A stretch of 64,000 nt of DNA from Termitomyces sp. T153. Lineage: Eukaryota > Basidiomycota > Agaricomycetes > Agaricales > Lyophyllaceae. Where the stretch lies: assembly GCA_018296165.2 (NCBI GenBank), contig JACKQL020000045.1:186001-250000 (forward strand), written 5' to 3'. The translations under genes were made by a program, and so were the position numbers. Under the pieces are notes generated by a model. That model did no database searches. It was not told where the DNA came from and was given only the letters and a program-made list of their open reading frames with translations. Numbering within the stretch: position 1 is the stretch's first letter; every line of letters starts with the position of its first letter. This document shows, in pieces, positions 1 to 9,789 of the stretch.

Positions 1-75
1 AAGGTTTTTTCAGGGTTCTCAAGTGTTGTCCTCAGGTCCATAGCCCTTCTAGTGGACCAAGTACTGGGGTCAGCT
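1..75 (-). pseudogene. C-terminal half of the Gypsy-A chromodomain
   Basis: Read on the minus strand this stretch encodes QYLVH*KGYGPEDNT followed by *EP, which is the second half of a retroviral-type chromodomain, with Trp codons turned into stops. The first half ([10 protein letters not shown]) lies at about 1,315-1,400, so the domain is split by the LTR at 90-1,312. Chromodomains at the end of integrase tether chromoviruses to modified histones. The rest of Gypsy-A's 3' end, including its own 3' LTR, must lie left of the window. The assignment rests on motif recognition in a decayed sequence. Confidence 0.75.
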
Positions 76-89
76 GCAGACTATATAGG

Positions 90-1312
90 TGTCACAACCC
101 ATTCCCTGGACCCTCACACATTGCCTCCAACCCTTCCGCTCCCTCAGAGCCTCCCCCAACACCCCATCAAACTTCCCCAACCATTGTCTACCCTCCACGC
201 CCACTCCAGCTAACTCCAATGCCTCTCCAGCTAACTCTGACAGCCTCCTGGCCAACTCTGACATCTTCCCTGCAACTACCAATACTTCCCCTAGATCTCC
301 TGAGCCCTGGAACCATCCCCCCACCATTCCTGACTCTGTCACATGTCATCAACTCACCACCCTGGCTCCTCAGACCCACTCCAAAGTATTACAACAACCT
401 CAAGACAGCCCGCATTCCCAATTGACCCCATTAATATATCAATGTGGCCCAACTCCTAATCACAACTGACACCTAACAACTCCACCAAGCTCCACTAAGT
501 TCCACTGCCACAACTAATGTCCCCCAGAGCTCCCCAGTAGTCAGTATATAAGTTGTAGAGTAGCTCTTTGTACTCTAGTCTTGATATTGCCTTACCTGAT
601 GTGTTTCTAATTGTTTCCTTCTTGTGTTTTGTGTTCCATGTTATGTTTTCCTGACTTTTAGTCTTCCAGTCTTATCTCAGTCTCCCAGTCTTGCCTTGTC
701 TCTTTTCCATTATTGTTCCATTATCATTTTGTATCTCCACCTCAATCTATTTTTGTTCTCATCTCAATCTCGTCTTGACTCCATTTTGTTCTATTCAACT
801 CTGTCTTGCCTCATTTGATTCATTCTGCCTATTGTGTTCAAGTCTTTCCAACCCTAATGCCTTTACAAACTCTGTGCTTACAATTATGGACATCAACATA
901 TTTTCTTAACCAACTCCAGACCTTGCTACATGCTCAGCTCCAAACTCCATCAACTTCTATTGATCTCCCATCAAGCTCCAGCTCCACTCCCACTACTTGC
1001 ATAGCCTCCACTTCCATTACTTGCATAACCTCCACTCCTATCACTCATGCAGCCTCCACTTCCTCTGCACCCGCAATACTCACTTACGAACTTGTGCCTG
1101 ACACCCCACCAAGCTCACCCACTTTCCGCAACTTATCCTACACTCTGCTGGGCCACCCTGGACTTGCTCAGACCACTTCCCACCACTTATCCTCACAAGC
1201 CTCATGTGTTTAGAACTTCTCCAAGTGCCCAGCTTTCAGTGCAGGGAATCACATCTGCCTAGTAAGGACTTGCCCAGTGTAGCTGAGCCCCCATGGTCAG
1301 TGGAACCTGATA
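90..1312 (+). repeat. Solo LTR of the Gypsy-A family, inserted in opposite orientation
   Basis: The stretch begins TGTCACAACCC and matches, in inverted orientation, the right LTR of Gypsy-A (8,000-8,607 plus 19,717-20,175). It reads U3-R-U5 on the plus strand: TATATAAG at about 545-552, then the putative RNA start AGTCTTGATATT at 577-588. The far end (CAGTGGAACCTGATA) is degenerate and the boundary is uncertain by a few bases. It interrupts the Gypsy-A chromodomain, whose two halves flank it on the minus strand, so it is a separate insertion reduced to a single LTR and not a partner LTR. Possible imperfect target duplication is ATAGG/ATAGT. It carries no convincing gene; the plus-strand ORF at 806-1,213 is low-complexity Ser/Thr/Pro. 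Confidence 0.8.
983..1078. repeat. Tandem repeat, 24-bp unit, about 4 copies, within the solo LTR
   Basis: Four successive imperfect units of the type tccactcccactacttgcat followed by agcc are visible in the U5 half of the solo LTR. The matching part of Gypsy-A's right LTR does not show the same expansion, so the array appears specific to this copy. Confidence 0.7.
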
Positions 1313-2640
1313 GTGGGAGTCAAGAATTTGGTTGACCTCATAGTGATATTTGTCCTTGACTTTGATGGGGAGTGGTTGACTGGGGCATTGCCCAGGGAAG
1401 GGGTCTGGAGCATGTTTTTCAAGGAGGCACACATGGAATATGGGGTCGAGACCCTTCAGGCCCAGGAGTAGGTCAAGCTTGTAGGTATGCATCAGAACTT
1501 TCTGGAGGATCTTGAAGGGGCTAAGATGTTTGTGATCAAGTTTGATGGAGGGCCTCCATGTCTTGAGGTTTTGTCAATCAAGCCAAACCAAGGTGCTAGG
1601 GGGCCAGTTGGGGGTGGGATTTTGTCAGGCATTGGCATGTTTGGAGTATGCTTGGTTGGCAGTGTCAATTTCATTCCAGAGGAATTGGTGAAGAGATCAG
1701 AGGTCTTCAGCCACTTCATGGGTGACATGGGAGGGAATATCCTTGAGGGATAGCATGAGTTGGGGGTTGTAGCCCTTGTTGGTATAGAAGGGGGAAACTC
1801 CAGTGGCAGAGTAGGGCATGTTGTTGTAAGTAAACTCAGCAAGAAGAAGTTCCACATACTAGTTGTTCTGTAAATTGTTAACATAGAGGCAGAGATACTG
1901 TTTCAACATCTGGTTTACTTGTTCCATCTGTCAAATGGTCTCTGGGTGGTAGGTGGTGGAGAGGTTGGTTTTTATTTTGAGCACCTTGCATAGCAATTGC
2001 CAGAAATGGATGATAAATAGAGGTCCACGGTCAGAGATGATATTGTCTGGCAGTCTGTGCTTGGAGAATACATGTTTAAGGAATAATTTGGCAAACTCTG
2101 GAGTGTTGTTGGTGGTGTGGCAGGGGATGAAGAGAGCTTGTTTGGTGAGGTGGCAGACAACAACAAGGATTGCATTGAAACCTTTGGAGTTGGGGAGTTT
2201 GATGATATGATCCATTGAGACTGAGAACCAGGGGTGCTGACTGATGGGGAGGGGCTTCAATAGTCCATGAGGGCAGTGGTGGGGTACCTTGGCTCAGAGA
2301 CAAGGTTTGCAGGCCCTTACATATTGCATGATGTCCTTCTTCATTCCTGGCTAAAAGTAAGTCTAGAAAATGAGCTGAAGGGTCTTACAAATTCCTGGGT
2401 GCCTGTAAAGCTTGTGGTTGTGGTGTTGCCAGAGTATGTTGAGGCAAATGGACTTGTGGTCCAGAGCATAAATTCATCCACTCCAGAGAGGAGGCAGTGG
2501 TCCAGAGATAGCATGAAGGGGTTTTTGGTGCTTGTCTTGTTGGCAGAGTTGTTGCAGGGGTTGTGCTGGGTGAGGAAGGAGTCCAGGAGTGAATTTCTAA
2601 TTTGGTGGAGGATCCCTACTTTGTTTAAAATCAGCATGGC
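1313..2640 (-). pseudogene. Gypsy-A integrase, broken, with N-terminal half of chromodomain
   Basis: The longest open piece (1,931-2,260) contains the integrase core: FSVSMDHIIKLP (first catalytic Asp region) and NIISDRGPLF (second Asp). The downstream piece (1,492-1,884) carries ELLLAEFTYNN and the GYNPQL region seen after the DDE core in gypsy integrases. The piece at 1,259-1,492 has the GPR-like C terminus ([17 protein letters not shown]) and [10 protein letters not shown] of the chromodomain, then runs into the solo LTR and stops. The upstream part at 2,341-2,637 is the N-terminal region after RNase H. Stops and frame changes separate the pieces; not functional. Confidence 0.85.
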
Positions 2641-2661
2641 ATGTAGATGTTCAGGGGGGGA

Positions 2662-4179
2662 TTACCACTCAATGGTTGAATGTGTTCTACTTGGCTTCAA
2701 ATGACTTTTTTGGATACATGTTAGACCTCCAAGTGAGAGTGTCAGGTTTTGTGCTGAGTTGTCCAGGGTGATAGTGGATGGTGAAGTCATACTCTGACAG
2801 GGTTTTGGACCATTGAGCTTGGCAGCAGCTGAGTTGCTTTGTGGTTGTGAAGTATTGCAGATTGTTGTGTTGGAGTAGACTTGAATGTGGTGCAGGGATC
2901 CCTCAAGGTAGGCCCACCACTGACAGAAGGCTTTGACAATTGCAAGGAGTTTTTTGTTATAGATATTGTAGTTGAGCTCTGCAGGGATCATCAAATGGGT
3001 GTAGAAGGCAACACGGTGCAGGTCCTTGCCTCCAGAGTCTGATTGGGAGAGTATTCTGCCAATGGCATAGTTGGAGGCATTGCATTCAAGCATGATTGGC
3101 AGAGAGGGGTTGAAATGGCAGAGGACCAGAGCAGAGGTAAAGGCCTTCTTGAGGAGGAGAAATACACTTTGGCACTTGCTGTCCCAATCCCAGGGAGTGT
3201 CCTTCCATGTGAGTTGGTTGAGGGGTTTGGTGATTCCAGAGTAGTTGTCAATGAATTGGCAATAAAAGTTAGTAAACCCCAGAAACAACTGTACCTCCTT
3301 GACATTCCATGGTGGAGGCCAGTTGAGTATGGCTTTGACCTTAGCAGGGTCCATGCATATGCCATCAGGGGTGATGATGACTCCAAGGTATTTGACCTCT
3401 GTTGTATGGAAGGAGCATTTCTCAGGCTTGGCATGAAGGTGGTACTTCCAGAGTTGTTCTAAGATGCAGTGGACATGCACCAGATGCTCCTCTGGCAAAT
3501 TTGAGTAGATCAATATGTCATCCAGGTACATAATAATGAAGATGTCATTCATGTCATGGAAGATGTTGTTCATGAAATACTGGAAAGTGGCAGGGGAGTT
3601 AGTCATTCCAAAGGGCATTACTAGGTACTCAAAGAGGCCATAGCAGGTGCAAAAGGCAGTCTTCCATTCATGTCCCAGAGCAATCCAGACATTGTTGTTG
3701 CTGGAGCAGAGATCTATCTTTGTGTAGATTTTGGCACTGCAGAGGTGGTCAACAAGGTCTTTGATCAAGGAAAGGGGATACTGGTTCTTTTTGGTGACTT
3801 TGTTGAGTCCCCAATAATCTACACAGAGTCTGAGTGATCCGTCCTTCTTCTTGGCAAACAAGACTGGAGTGCTGGCAGCAGAGATCAATGGGCATATGAA
3901 GCCCTTGCTAAGTATGTCATTGAGGTATTCCTTCAGGGCCCAGAGCTTGATCTTGGACATGTCATAGATCTTGCCAAACAGAGGCAAGGTGCCTTTTTCA
4001 AGGTTGATCTTGTGGTCATAGGAGCAGTGCAAGGAAAGTTCCTTGGCACTCCCTTCAGAGAACACATTAGCAAATTCATGATACTCTGGGGGAACTACTT
4101 TGTATAGGATCTGCTCCTCTATTTTGCACTCTGGCAGAGTAGTTTCTATGTGGAGGTGCTCCTCTGGTAGGATTGGCAT
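2662..4179 (-). pseudogene. Gypsy-A reverse transcriptase and RNase H
   Basis: A 505-codon open frame covers most of RT and RNase H. Visible RT motifs are SAASTPVLFAKKKDGSLRLC, LVMPFGMTNSPATFQ and the catalytic box IIMYLDDILIYS, followed by KYLGVIITPDG (thumb) and FLGFTNFYCQFI (connection). RNase H begins around LECNASNYAIG, where the usual catalytic Asp is replaced (C-N-A in place of D-A), and extends to about 2,880, after which the frame drifts. Length and order fit gypsy RT-RH. With the Asp change, the missing gag-pol continuity and decay on both sides this is a dead copy, though it is the best preserved piece of Gypsy-A. Confidence 0.9.
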
Positions 4180-4599
4180 GATTTGTCAGTGGAAGGTGGG
4201 GGTGCCATCTTGTAAGATGCATGCAAAGGGGATGGTGCTGATGATTTTGATGTCAAGGTTTCTGGAGTCAATGGGGGTGGGCAATGGAGTGGTAGCAGTT
4301 GAGTCTGGAGTGGTGGTGGAGCTGTTTGGAGGGGTTGAGTGTTGCTGATCAGAGTACTATGAGCCTTTGTATTGATTCCAGGGTATGTTGGGGGGCAGCC
4401 ATTATGATTTGATCAAGGGTGACCAAGGTGGGGGTGTGTCTGCTTCATCTTCTGGGTTGCCATCAAAAGTTGAGGGGCTTTGGGTTGCTCCAGAAGTGCT
4501 GGTGCCAGGATCAGGAACATCAGAGCCCAAGATAGACTGGAGATGGAGGGGGATGGTGGCTGCTAGACTTGCTTCGGAGCCAGGGAATCACATGATGAG

Positions 4600-5442
4600 G
4601 TTCTTCCAGTCAATGTTGGAGTTGACATCTTGCAGCCATGGAAGTCCAAGCAAGATCAGAGTTGATGGGGGGAGTTGGGTGATGAGAAGTCAAGCCTGAA
4701 ACCATAGGTTGTTGTTGAGGGTGAGGGTGTTGTCATAGCATTGAGTGATTCCCATCATGGCAGGGCTTCCATCAAAGAGTTGGAGCTCAAGGGGTTTGTC
4801 AAGGTCATTGCATTGGAGGTTGAGTTAACTGCTGATGAAGGTGCTGGAGGTGCCACCATCAATAAGGGTGGGGAGGGCCTTGGGCAAGCCATCAAGTTGG
4901 ACATTGATGACAAACAACTGTGTGGACCTCAAGTAGAGCTGTGGAGGAGTCCTGAGTAGGTTGATCATGGTCTTGGAGTTCTTGGAGGGGGGTGAGACAT
5001 TGAAGGGCACTAGTCCAGAGTTGGTTGGGTTGTCCTAGTCAAGGCAGAGGGTGAGGCTGGGCCAGTCAATGTGGGGATTAGTGGAGCGGAGCCATGAGAA
5101 GCCTAAGAAAATTGGGATGGAAGGGTGTAGTTTTGTGACATGTAATCAGAGTTCCTGCTGTTGTCCATTGGCAAGGGTCACAGTCATCTCCAGGCAGTGT
5201 GTGATATCTCCAGTGGGGGTGGGGTCACTATTGAAGAGCTTGAGGAGGATTAGAGTGGGGAGACATTGGAGGTGTTGGGGAGCAAGTGCTGCCAGGGATT
5301 TGTCAACAAAGTTATTCATGGTGCTGCTGTCAACTAGTGTGGGGACAGAGTTGTTAGAGAAGGGGAGGGTGGTGCATAGAAGGAGGGTGGTGGAGGTGTG
5401 GGAGGGGAGGTGTGCTGGGTAGTTGTCCAGAGCAAATACCAT
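4600..5442 (-). pseudogene. Gypsy-A aspartic protease region: two retropepsin modules in tandem
   Basis: Two consecutive retropepsin-like modules are readable in one frame on the minus strand. The first has VPTLVDSSTMNNFVDKSLA (a degraded DSGA motif), then GDITHCLEMTVTLANGQ and IFLGFSWLRSTNPHIDW. The second has LPTLIDGGTSSTFI, then MGITQCYDNTLTLNN and LILLGLPWLQDVNSNIDW. Each therefore has the active-site loop, the flap-side segment and the LG-x-x-WL segment in the same spacing. Both active sites are mutated (DSS and DGG in place of DSG) and stops fall near 5,035 and 5,135. Retropepsins act as dimers of one module; a polyprotein holding two could fold as a single-chain enzyme. That last point is inference. 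Confidence 0.75.
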
Positions 5443-7918
5443 TGTGCAGAGAAATGGGCTAAGGTGGAAAAGACATTGGGGTCTGGTCTGTGGTCTAGTG
5501 CATCTTCAAGACCTAAACTGCTGACTTGTTTTTCATAAACTGGTAGTCACAGTCTTCTCCATTGATGGTCCATGCAGCATGTCCCATCACCTGGCATTTA
5601 GGACAGCTACTGATAAAGTGTCCCTGCTCACTACATAGGATACATGCACCCTCCTTCTGTCATTTCTCCTGAGTCTCCTCTAGTACATTGATCCATGGCC
5701 TATTCCAAATCTTGTTCATGCATAGGGCTTCTTAGTTGTTGGCAGAATCTGGAGTGTCATTGAGGTTATTGGGGTTGGCATCTAGGGGTCCTGGGGCCTC
5801 ATGGAGGTCAGAAGCATTGAGTTGGGCAGGTGGGCATTGTTGTGGGAGTTGATTGGCACTAGAAGGTCCTCAGCCCAGAGGAAAATGGGGTGTGGTGTTG
5901 GTGGGGTTGACAGGGATCAAGGATCAACTGCTGTTGGTTGCTCCAGTCTGCCAGTTGGTGTTGCTGGAGGGGTTCCATGAGGTCTATGGTGCCATGTTCT
6001 CACTCCAGTCTTTCCAGTAATGCTGGTCAACCTGAGTAACAAGTGCCTTATATCTATCATAGGTGGTTTGCTTGGGTGTGAGGCAAAGGACGTCCTAGAT
6101 CTGCTGAGGCAGGGCATGACAGAGGGCAAATCAGAGAGCATTGTAATTCCACCCAGTTGTATAGGCTTCCCATTTGAATTGTACAATAAAGGTTGTGAAG
6201 TGTTTATTGTTGTGCATTTGGAGGTTGAAGAGGTTCTCCTCTGCTTCTGCTACAGTGTCAAAGATGCCAAACTTACTCGAGAATTCCTGGATGAAGGCAA
6301 GCCAGTTGGAGAGTATGGAGTTGTTGGGATCAAATCAGAGTAGCACAGTATAATAGTCAAAGGCAATACTCTGCAAATATAATGCAGCAAAGGCTACTTG
6401 TGAGCTCTCAAGCTAGAAGGTAATGGGCCACTTCTGGGAGTCACAGCCAATAAAGGGTCCAGGCTTTTGAATGTTAAGTTTTCCTTCCTAAGCTAGTGTG
6501 TCACAAGTGTTGTCCTGTGTATTTTGAGTTTGGAGTGGGGGTCTGGCATTGTAGTAGTAATAATAGTTGTTTCCATTTCCATGCTGGAGGGAGAAGTTGT
6601 CCATGGCCAGGCCCCATCCTCCAGGTGGTCTGCTATTGGGAGGTCTGCCACTGGAGGGTTGGCCTGCATTGCCCAGGGGAGGTCCCAGGGCCCATCAAGG
6701 GGAAGGGGGTCCTCTGGGGGTGAGGGGTCCAAAGTAATTAGTGTTGGTGGGAGTGTTGGGCATTGGAACAGGTGAGAGATAAGAAGGGTTGGTGGGGAAA
6801 GGGGGTTGGGGTGCTCCATGGCCTATGGGCTGTCTTAGAGGGGCTGGGATGTTCTGGCAGGGTGGGAGAATGTTGATATGGGGGGCATGGAGATTGAAGT
6901 GGGGTGATCTGTCTTGTGGAGGGCTGTTGCATGGGGTGGGCTTGTTGGCAGAGTTACCAGGCTTGTTGATATAGGAAAGAGTCTGGTTGTTATTGTTGAC
7001 ATGCAGGGGCAGCTGTTGTGCACAGGGTTTGGGGGCAGCAGGCTGATCTCATGTATGGAAGGCACTGGGGATGGAGTTGGCCCAGGGACAAGCAGAAAGG
7101 GCCAAGGTGTGGGTGGCAGGTTGGTCAAACAATCCCCCTGTGGAGTTGAGGTTCCTTAGGATGCTGGAGGCCATGTTCAGTTCTTCTTGCTGGTGAGGAA
7201 TGGGAGGCAAAGCCTTGCTTTGTGTCTCAATGGGTTCCTTGCATTGCACATGGAAGGAGCAGGAGAGGTCCAGAGGGTCTTTGAATGGGCAGGAGTTTGG
7301 ACTGGTATGGATTTCTTCAACCAATGCATGGAGTTTGTTTTTTAAATTAGTGTCAATTCCCAGAGTACCTTGCATAGTTTTGTGAAGGTTTCCCTGCAGG
7401 TAGCATTCATGGAAGTCAAAGAGTCAATCTGCCCAAACTTCTGGAGTTGTGGGGGTGTTTGGGTAGCCTAAGTCGACAAAGAGAGTGTGAGCACACCTTG
7501 CAAACTCTGCAGGAGAGAGGCAGAGGAAGCAGAGGACATCATTGCACTGTTACATAGGCTTTGACCCTTTGCTGTCTGGAGGAAACAGGGGCTTGAGTGG
7601 AAAATAGCAATTGAGGAGGGGAATAATTATCTGGGTGCTCTGGAGGGGCTGGGGCTGCAGCAGGGGCTGGGTACACATAGTAGTGGGTGAGGAGAAGGTA
7701 GGCAGAGTTAGAGGGCACTGTGAAGTATCCTCCAGGGTACATGTGGGGGTGATTGCCATTGGTGGGGAATGCTGGAGGGCAATGCCAGCCTGGAGGTATT
7801 TCCTGGCTGATGGAGGGAGCATAGAACACCTGGTTGGGGTCAGGGGTCCAATGGCAGGAGACATACTAATCCACAGGAGGGCCTGAGTAGAATGGGGCAT
7901 ATGGATTTTCAAGAACAA
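5443..7918 (-). pseudogene. Gypsy-A gag, broken
   Basis: Minus-strand open pieces at 7,539-7,918, 7,049-7,375, 6,493-6,819 and 5,917-6,186 form a Pro-rich gag. The N-terminal part (7,539-7,829) is rich in Pro, Tyr and Ala. The capsid-like part reads through SSKFGIFDTVAEAEENLFNL and HFTTFIVQFKWEAYTTGWN around 6,100-6,340. A CCHC zinc knuckle, CILCSEQGHFISSC, is readable near 5,600-5,665. Multiple stops and frame changes interrupt it. The start is presumed close to the PBS at about 7,920. Confidence 0.75.
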
Positions 7919-7986
7919 GCCAACTGTAGACGTCAGCCAGGTAGCTGGCAGGGTTATATGCAGACATCAAGAACAGGGTAAGGGGG

Positions 7987-7999
7987 AGTCTTGATATTA
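7987..7999 (-). other. Gypsy-A primer binding site, self-priming type
   Basis: Immediately inside the 5' LTR (minus reading ...GAACTGGACA | T) lies AATATCAAGACT, the exact reverse complement of AGTCTTGATATT found in the same LTR at 8,572-8,561, where the RNA is expected to start (about 25 nt below a TATA box). Tf1 and sushi elements prime reverse transcription with the 5' end of their own RNA folded onto such a site, in place of a tRNA. A perfect 12-nt match at exactly this pair of positions supports that mechanism here. Confidence 0.8.
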
Positions 8000-8607
8000 T
8001 GTCCAGTTCTGCTGACTATGGGGGCTCAGCTACACTGGGCAAGTCCTTACTAAGCAGACACAATGTTCTGTGCTTATAACCTAGTGCTTTGGGGCTGGTG
8101 CAGAGTGGAGGGACTTGTGAGGGGAAGCTAGGGGGAGCAGTCCAAACAAGTCTGGAGTGGTCTGGGGAAGTCTAAGACCAAGTATATTAGATATCAGGCT
8201 TGATCAGGCACCAGGAACAAGTTGTTAAACATGCAAATAGATTGCAGGGCAAGCAGAAGCTTCACAATTAATGGGGGCAGAGCTGGAGTTTGATGGGGGA
8301 TCAATCAAGACTTGATGGGTTCCAGGGCCAAGTGAGGAGCATGGTTTGGAGTTGTCATAAGAATGTTTGGGGGTCATAGCATGTGCATGGAGTTTGTACC
8401 AACATTAGAGATAAAAAGAACTTATAGAAACAAAGGAAATAAAGACAATCAATACAAGATGGAGGCAAGACAAGATGAGACTGAGAAAAGAGATAGATTC
8501 AAGACTAAAAATAGAAATAGACACAGAAAGAGACATGAAACACAAGTAACCAGTTAATGCAATATCAAGACTAGAGTACAAGGAGCTACTCTACAACTTA
8601 TATACTG
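8000..8607 (-). repeat. Gypsy-A 5' LTR, inner part (R-U5 and promoter), split by Gypsy-B
   Basis: This is the promoter-to-PBS part of the LTR. Its outer U3 part was displaced to 19,717-20,175 by insertion of Gypsy-B. The solo LTR at 90-1,312 provides the uninterrupted paralogous site tatatactgactactg (rc of 530-549), showing a single ACTG where the split copy has two. The end next to the PBS is GGACA, pairing with the TGTC at the other LTR end. Confidence 0.88.
8561..8604 (-). promoter_or_regulatory. Gypsy-A LTR core promoter: TATA box and predicted RNA start
   Basis: TATATAAG reads on the minus strand at 8,604-8,597. The predicted RNA 5' end, AGTCTTGATATT, is at 8,572-8,561, 25-30 nt downstream, and is complementary to the PBS. 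The solo LTR conserves the same arrangement at 545-588. Gypsy-B inserted only 3 bp upstream of this TATA box, cutting the core promoter from its U3. Confidence 0.7.
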
Positions 8608-9616
8608 TGATGTGCTCCTATGCCGCCTAGTGCCGTGCAGGAAACCTAACACTTGTCACTAGATAGGGTAGCTGGCAGTAGGAAGTTAATAGTTGAGGGC
8701 GAGTCAGTAACCGTCCCAGAGAAGATAGTCGCAGCGAAACTGAAACGGTGGCGGGGGGGGATAAAGGAGAGAGACAGCGGTAAGAGTAAAATTGAGATCG
8801 AAGGACAAACGTAAACTTGTCGCTAGCCGCAATTGCTAGCGTCACTAAGTTGAAATAACGTTTATTGGCACCCGTAGCCGGTACCACACTAAGTCGAGGT
8901 CGAAGTTGAAGAGGCTTGTTGCTAAGCCAAGGTCGAAGACGAGATGAGGGAAAGAGATGAGGTAAATGAAACCTTTAAGCTGGTAGCTTATAGATAGGGG
9001 AGTGATACGATGGTGATTCGATGGTAAAATTTGATGGGGTGATGTCTATGTGCAGGCAGTATTTATACGTTTTCGAAGTATAGTAAGGGAAGGTAAGTAA
9101 TTAAGCGCCACTAGCGGCGGCGTCTGCCACTGTGTTTAGGTTGCGTGCCAGGCATCAGTCCGTAACTAAGTAAAAAGTCATAGGTGAGGCCTTGGCGACG
9201 ACTAATTGCTAATAAGAACCAAAAAGAGAACGAGTCCGATGTCAATACCTGAAGTAAGAACACCGTTCAGGGATGTTGGTAAGCTCGACAAGGGGAATGA
9301 TAGTAAAAAGGTACGCGTCTGGTAATATGTCCATATATAGTAAAGGAACGCCGTTTTGTCGCCAGGATCGCTAAGGTCGCTAATAATCGTCGCCAAGGGG
9401 GTCTAGGCCTTGATGGTCCAGGCCCAAGTTCCAGGCTTCGCGTGATGTTCCCCGTGATCGATAAGTCTCGTGGTCACTAGAGTCTTGTGCTTCGGTCCAA
9501 TCCTAGGGCTAAGTCCCGTGCGCTGAGTGTTGTGACTTGTGTCAAATTCAAAGTAGTCAGCTGCCGCTAAGTCCGCACTGCCGAAAAAGGTGCTCAGCGA
9601 TAACTGGGGCTCATCA
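8608..9616 (-). repeat. Gypsy-B 3' LTR
   Basis: Direct repeat of 18,658-19,716. By eye nine substitutions separate the two, six of them C/T or G/A changes at CpG, and this copy lacks a 50-bp segment near 8,703 that is present in the other (18,774-18,822). It begins TGATGTGCTCC and ends CTCATCA on the plus strand. Confidence 0.95.
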
Positions 9617-9741
9617 TCCTCCCCCGTACTGAAATATTGACTGTCCTCAGTCAACCCAAAAGTCACGTGCTTGATCGCCTGGTCCGTGCGCCAAAGGGAT
9701 TCGAATAACAGTGGCTGGCGGTATCGCTTGAACTTCATCAT
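9403..9741 (-). CDS. Small ORF running from the internal 3' end of Gypsy-B into the LTR
   Basis: A 112-codon frame on the coding strand of Gypsy-B starts about 48 bp from, and divergent to, the antisense gene, crosses the polypurine tract and ends inside the 3' LTR. The N-terminal third (MMKFKRYRQPLLFESLWRTD) is outside the LTR and the rest is LTR-encoded. No family is recognised. It could be a real accessory peptide or a chance frame in CpG-rich DNA. The 5' LTR copy keeps the C-terminal frame but lacks the start region. Confidence is low. Confidence 0.25.
   Translation of the reverse strand: MMKFKRYRQPLLFESLWRTDQAIKHVTFGLTEDSQYFSTGEDDEPQLSLSTFFGSADLAAADYFEFDTSHNTQRTGLSPRIGPKHKTLVTTRLIDHGEHHAKPGTWAWTIKA
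9617..9626 (-). other. Gypsy-B polypurine tract
   Basis: Read on the minus strand, ACGGGGGAGGA directly precedes the LTR start TGATGAGCCCC. A purine tract touching the 3' LTR is the expected primer for plus-strand DNA synthesis. Confidence 0.8.
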
Positions 9742-9789
9742 CCCCCTTCCTTACCATCTAATCTCTTCTAGCCTCTCAATCTTATCGCT

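Larger units (their letters stand above)
1313..8607 (-). mobile_element. Gypsy-A: decayed Ty3/gypsy chromovirus of Tf1/sushi type
   Basis: On the minus strand the order is 5' LTR (8,607-8,000, continuing at 19,717-20,175 beyond the Gypsy-B insertion), PBS (7,999-7,987), gag with CCHC knuckle, two retropepsins, RT, RNase H, integrase and a split chromodomain. Every domain has stops or frameshifts, so it is inactive. The internal part is nearly devoid of CpG (about 17 by eye in 8 kb), with TpG/CpA excess, as expected after CpG-directed methylation or mutation. The PBS is complementary to the predicted 5' end of the RNA, which together with the chromodomain points to the self-priming Tf1/sushi group. 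Confidence 0.9.

Noticed and set aside
806..1213. Plus-strand 135-codon ORF in the solo LTR
   Set aside because: Its product is low-complexity Ser/Thr/Pro derived from a 24-bp tandem repeat, inside U5 of an LTR.
2267..2704. Plus-strand ORF of 145 codons across Gypsy-A pol
   Set aside because: It is a shadow of the minus-strand integrase/RNase H region with no motif of its own.
90..8607. An element with inverted terminal LTRs
   Set aside because: The C-terminal chromodomain half at 1-75 shows that the left LTR is an independent solo LTR inside pol, so the inverted arrangement is secondary.
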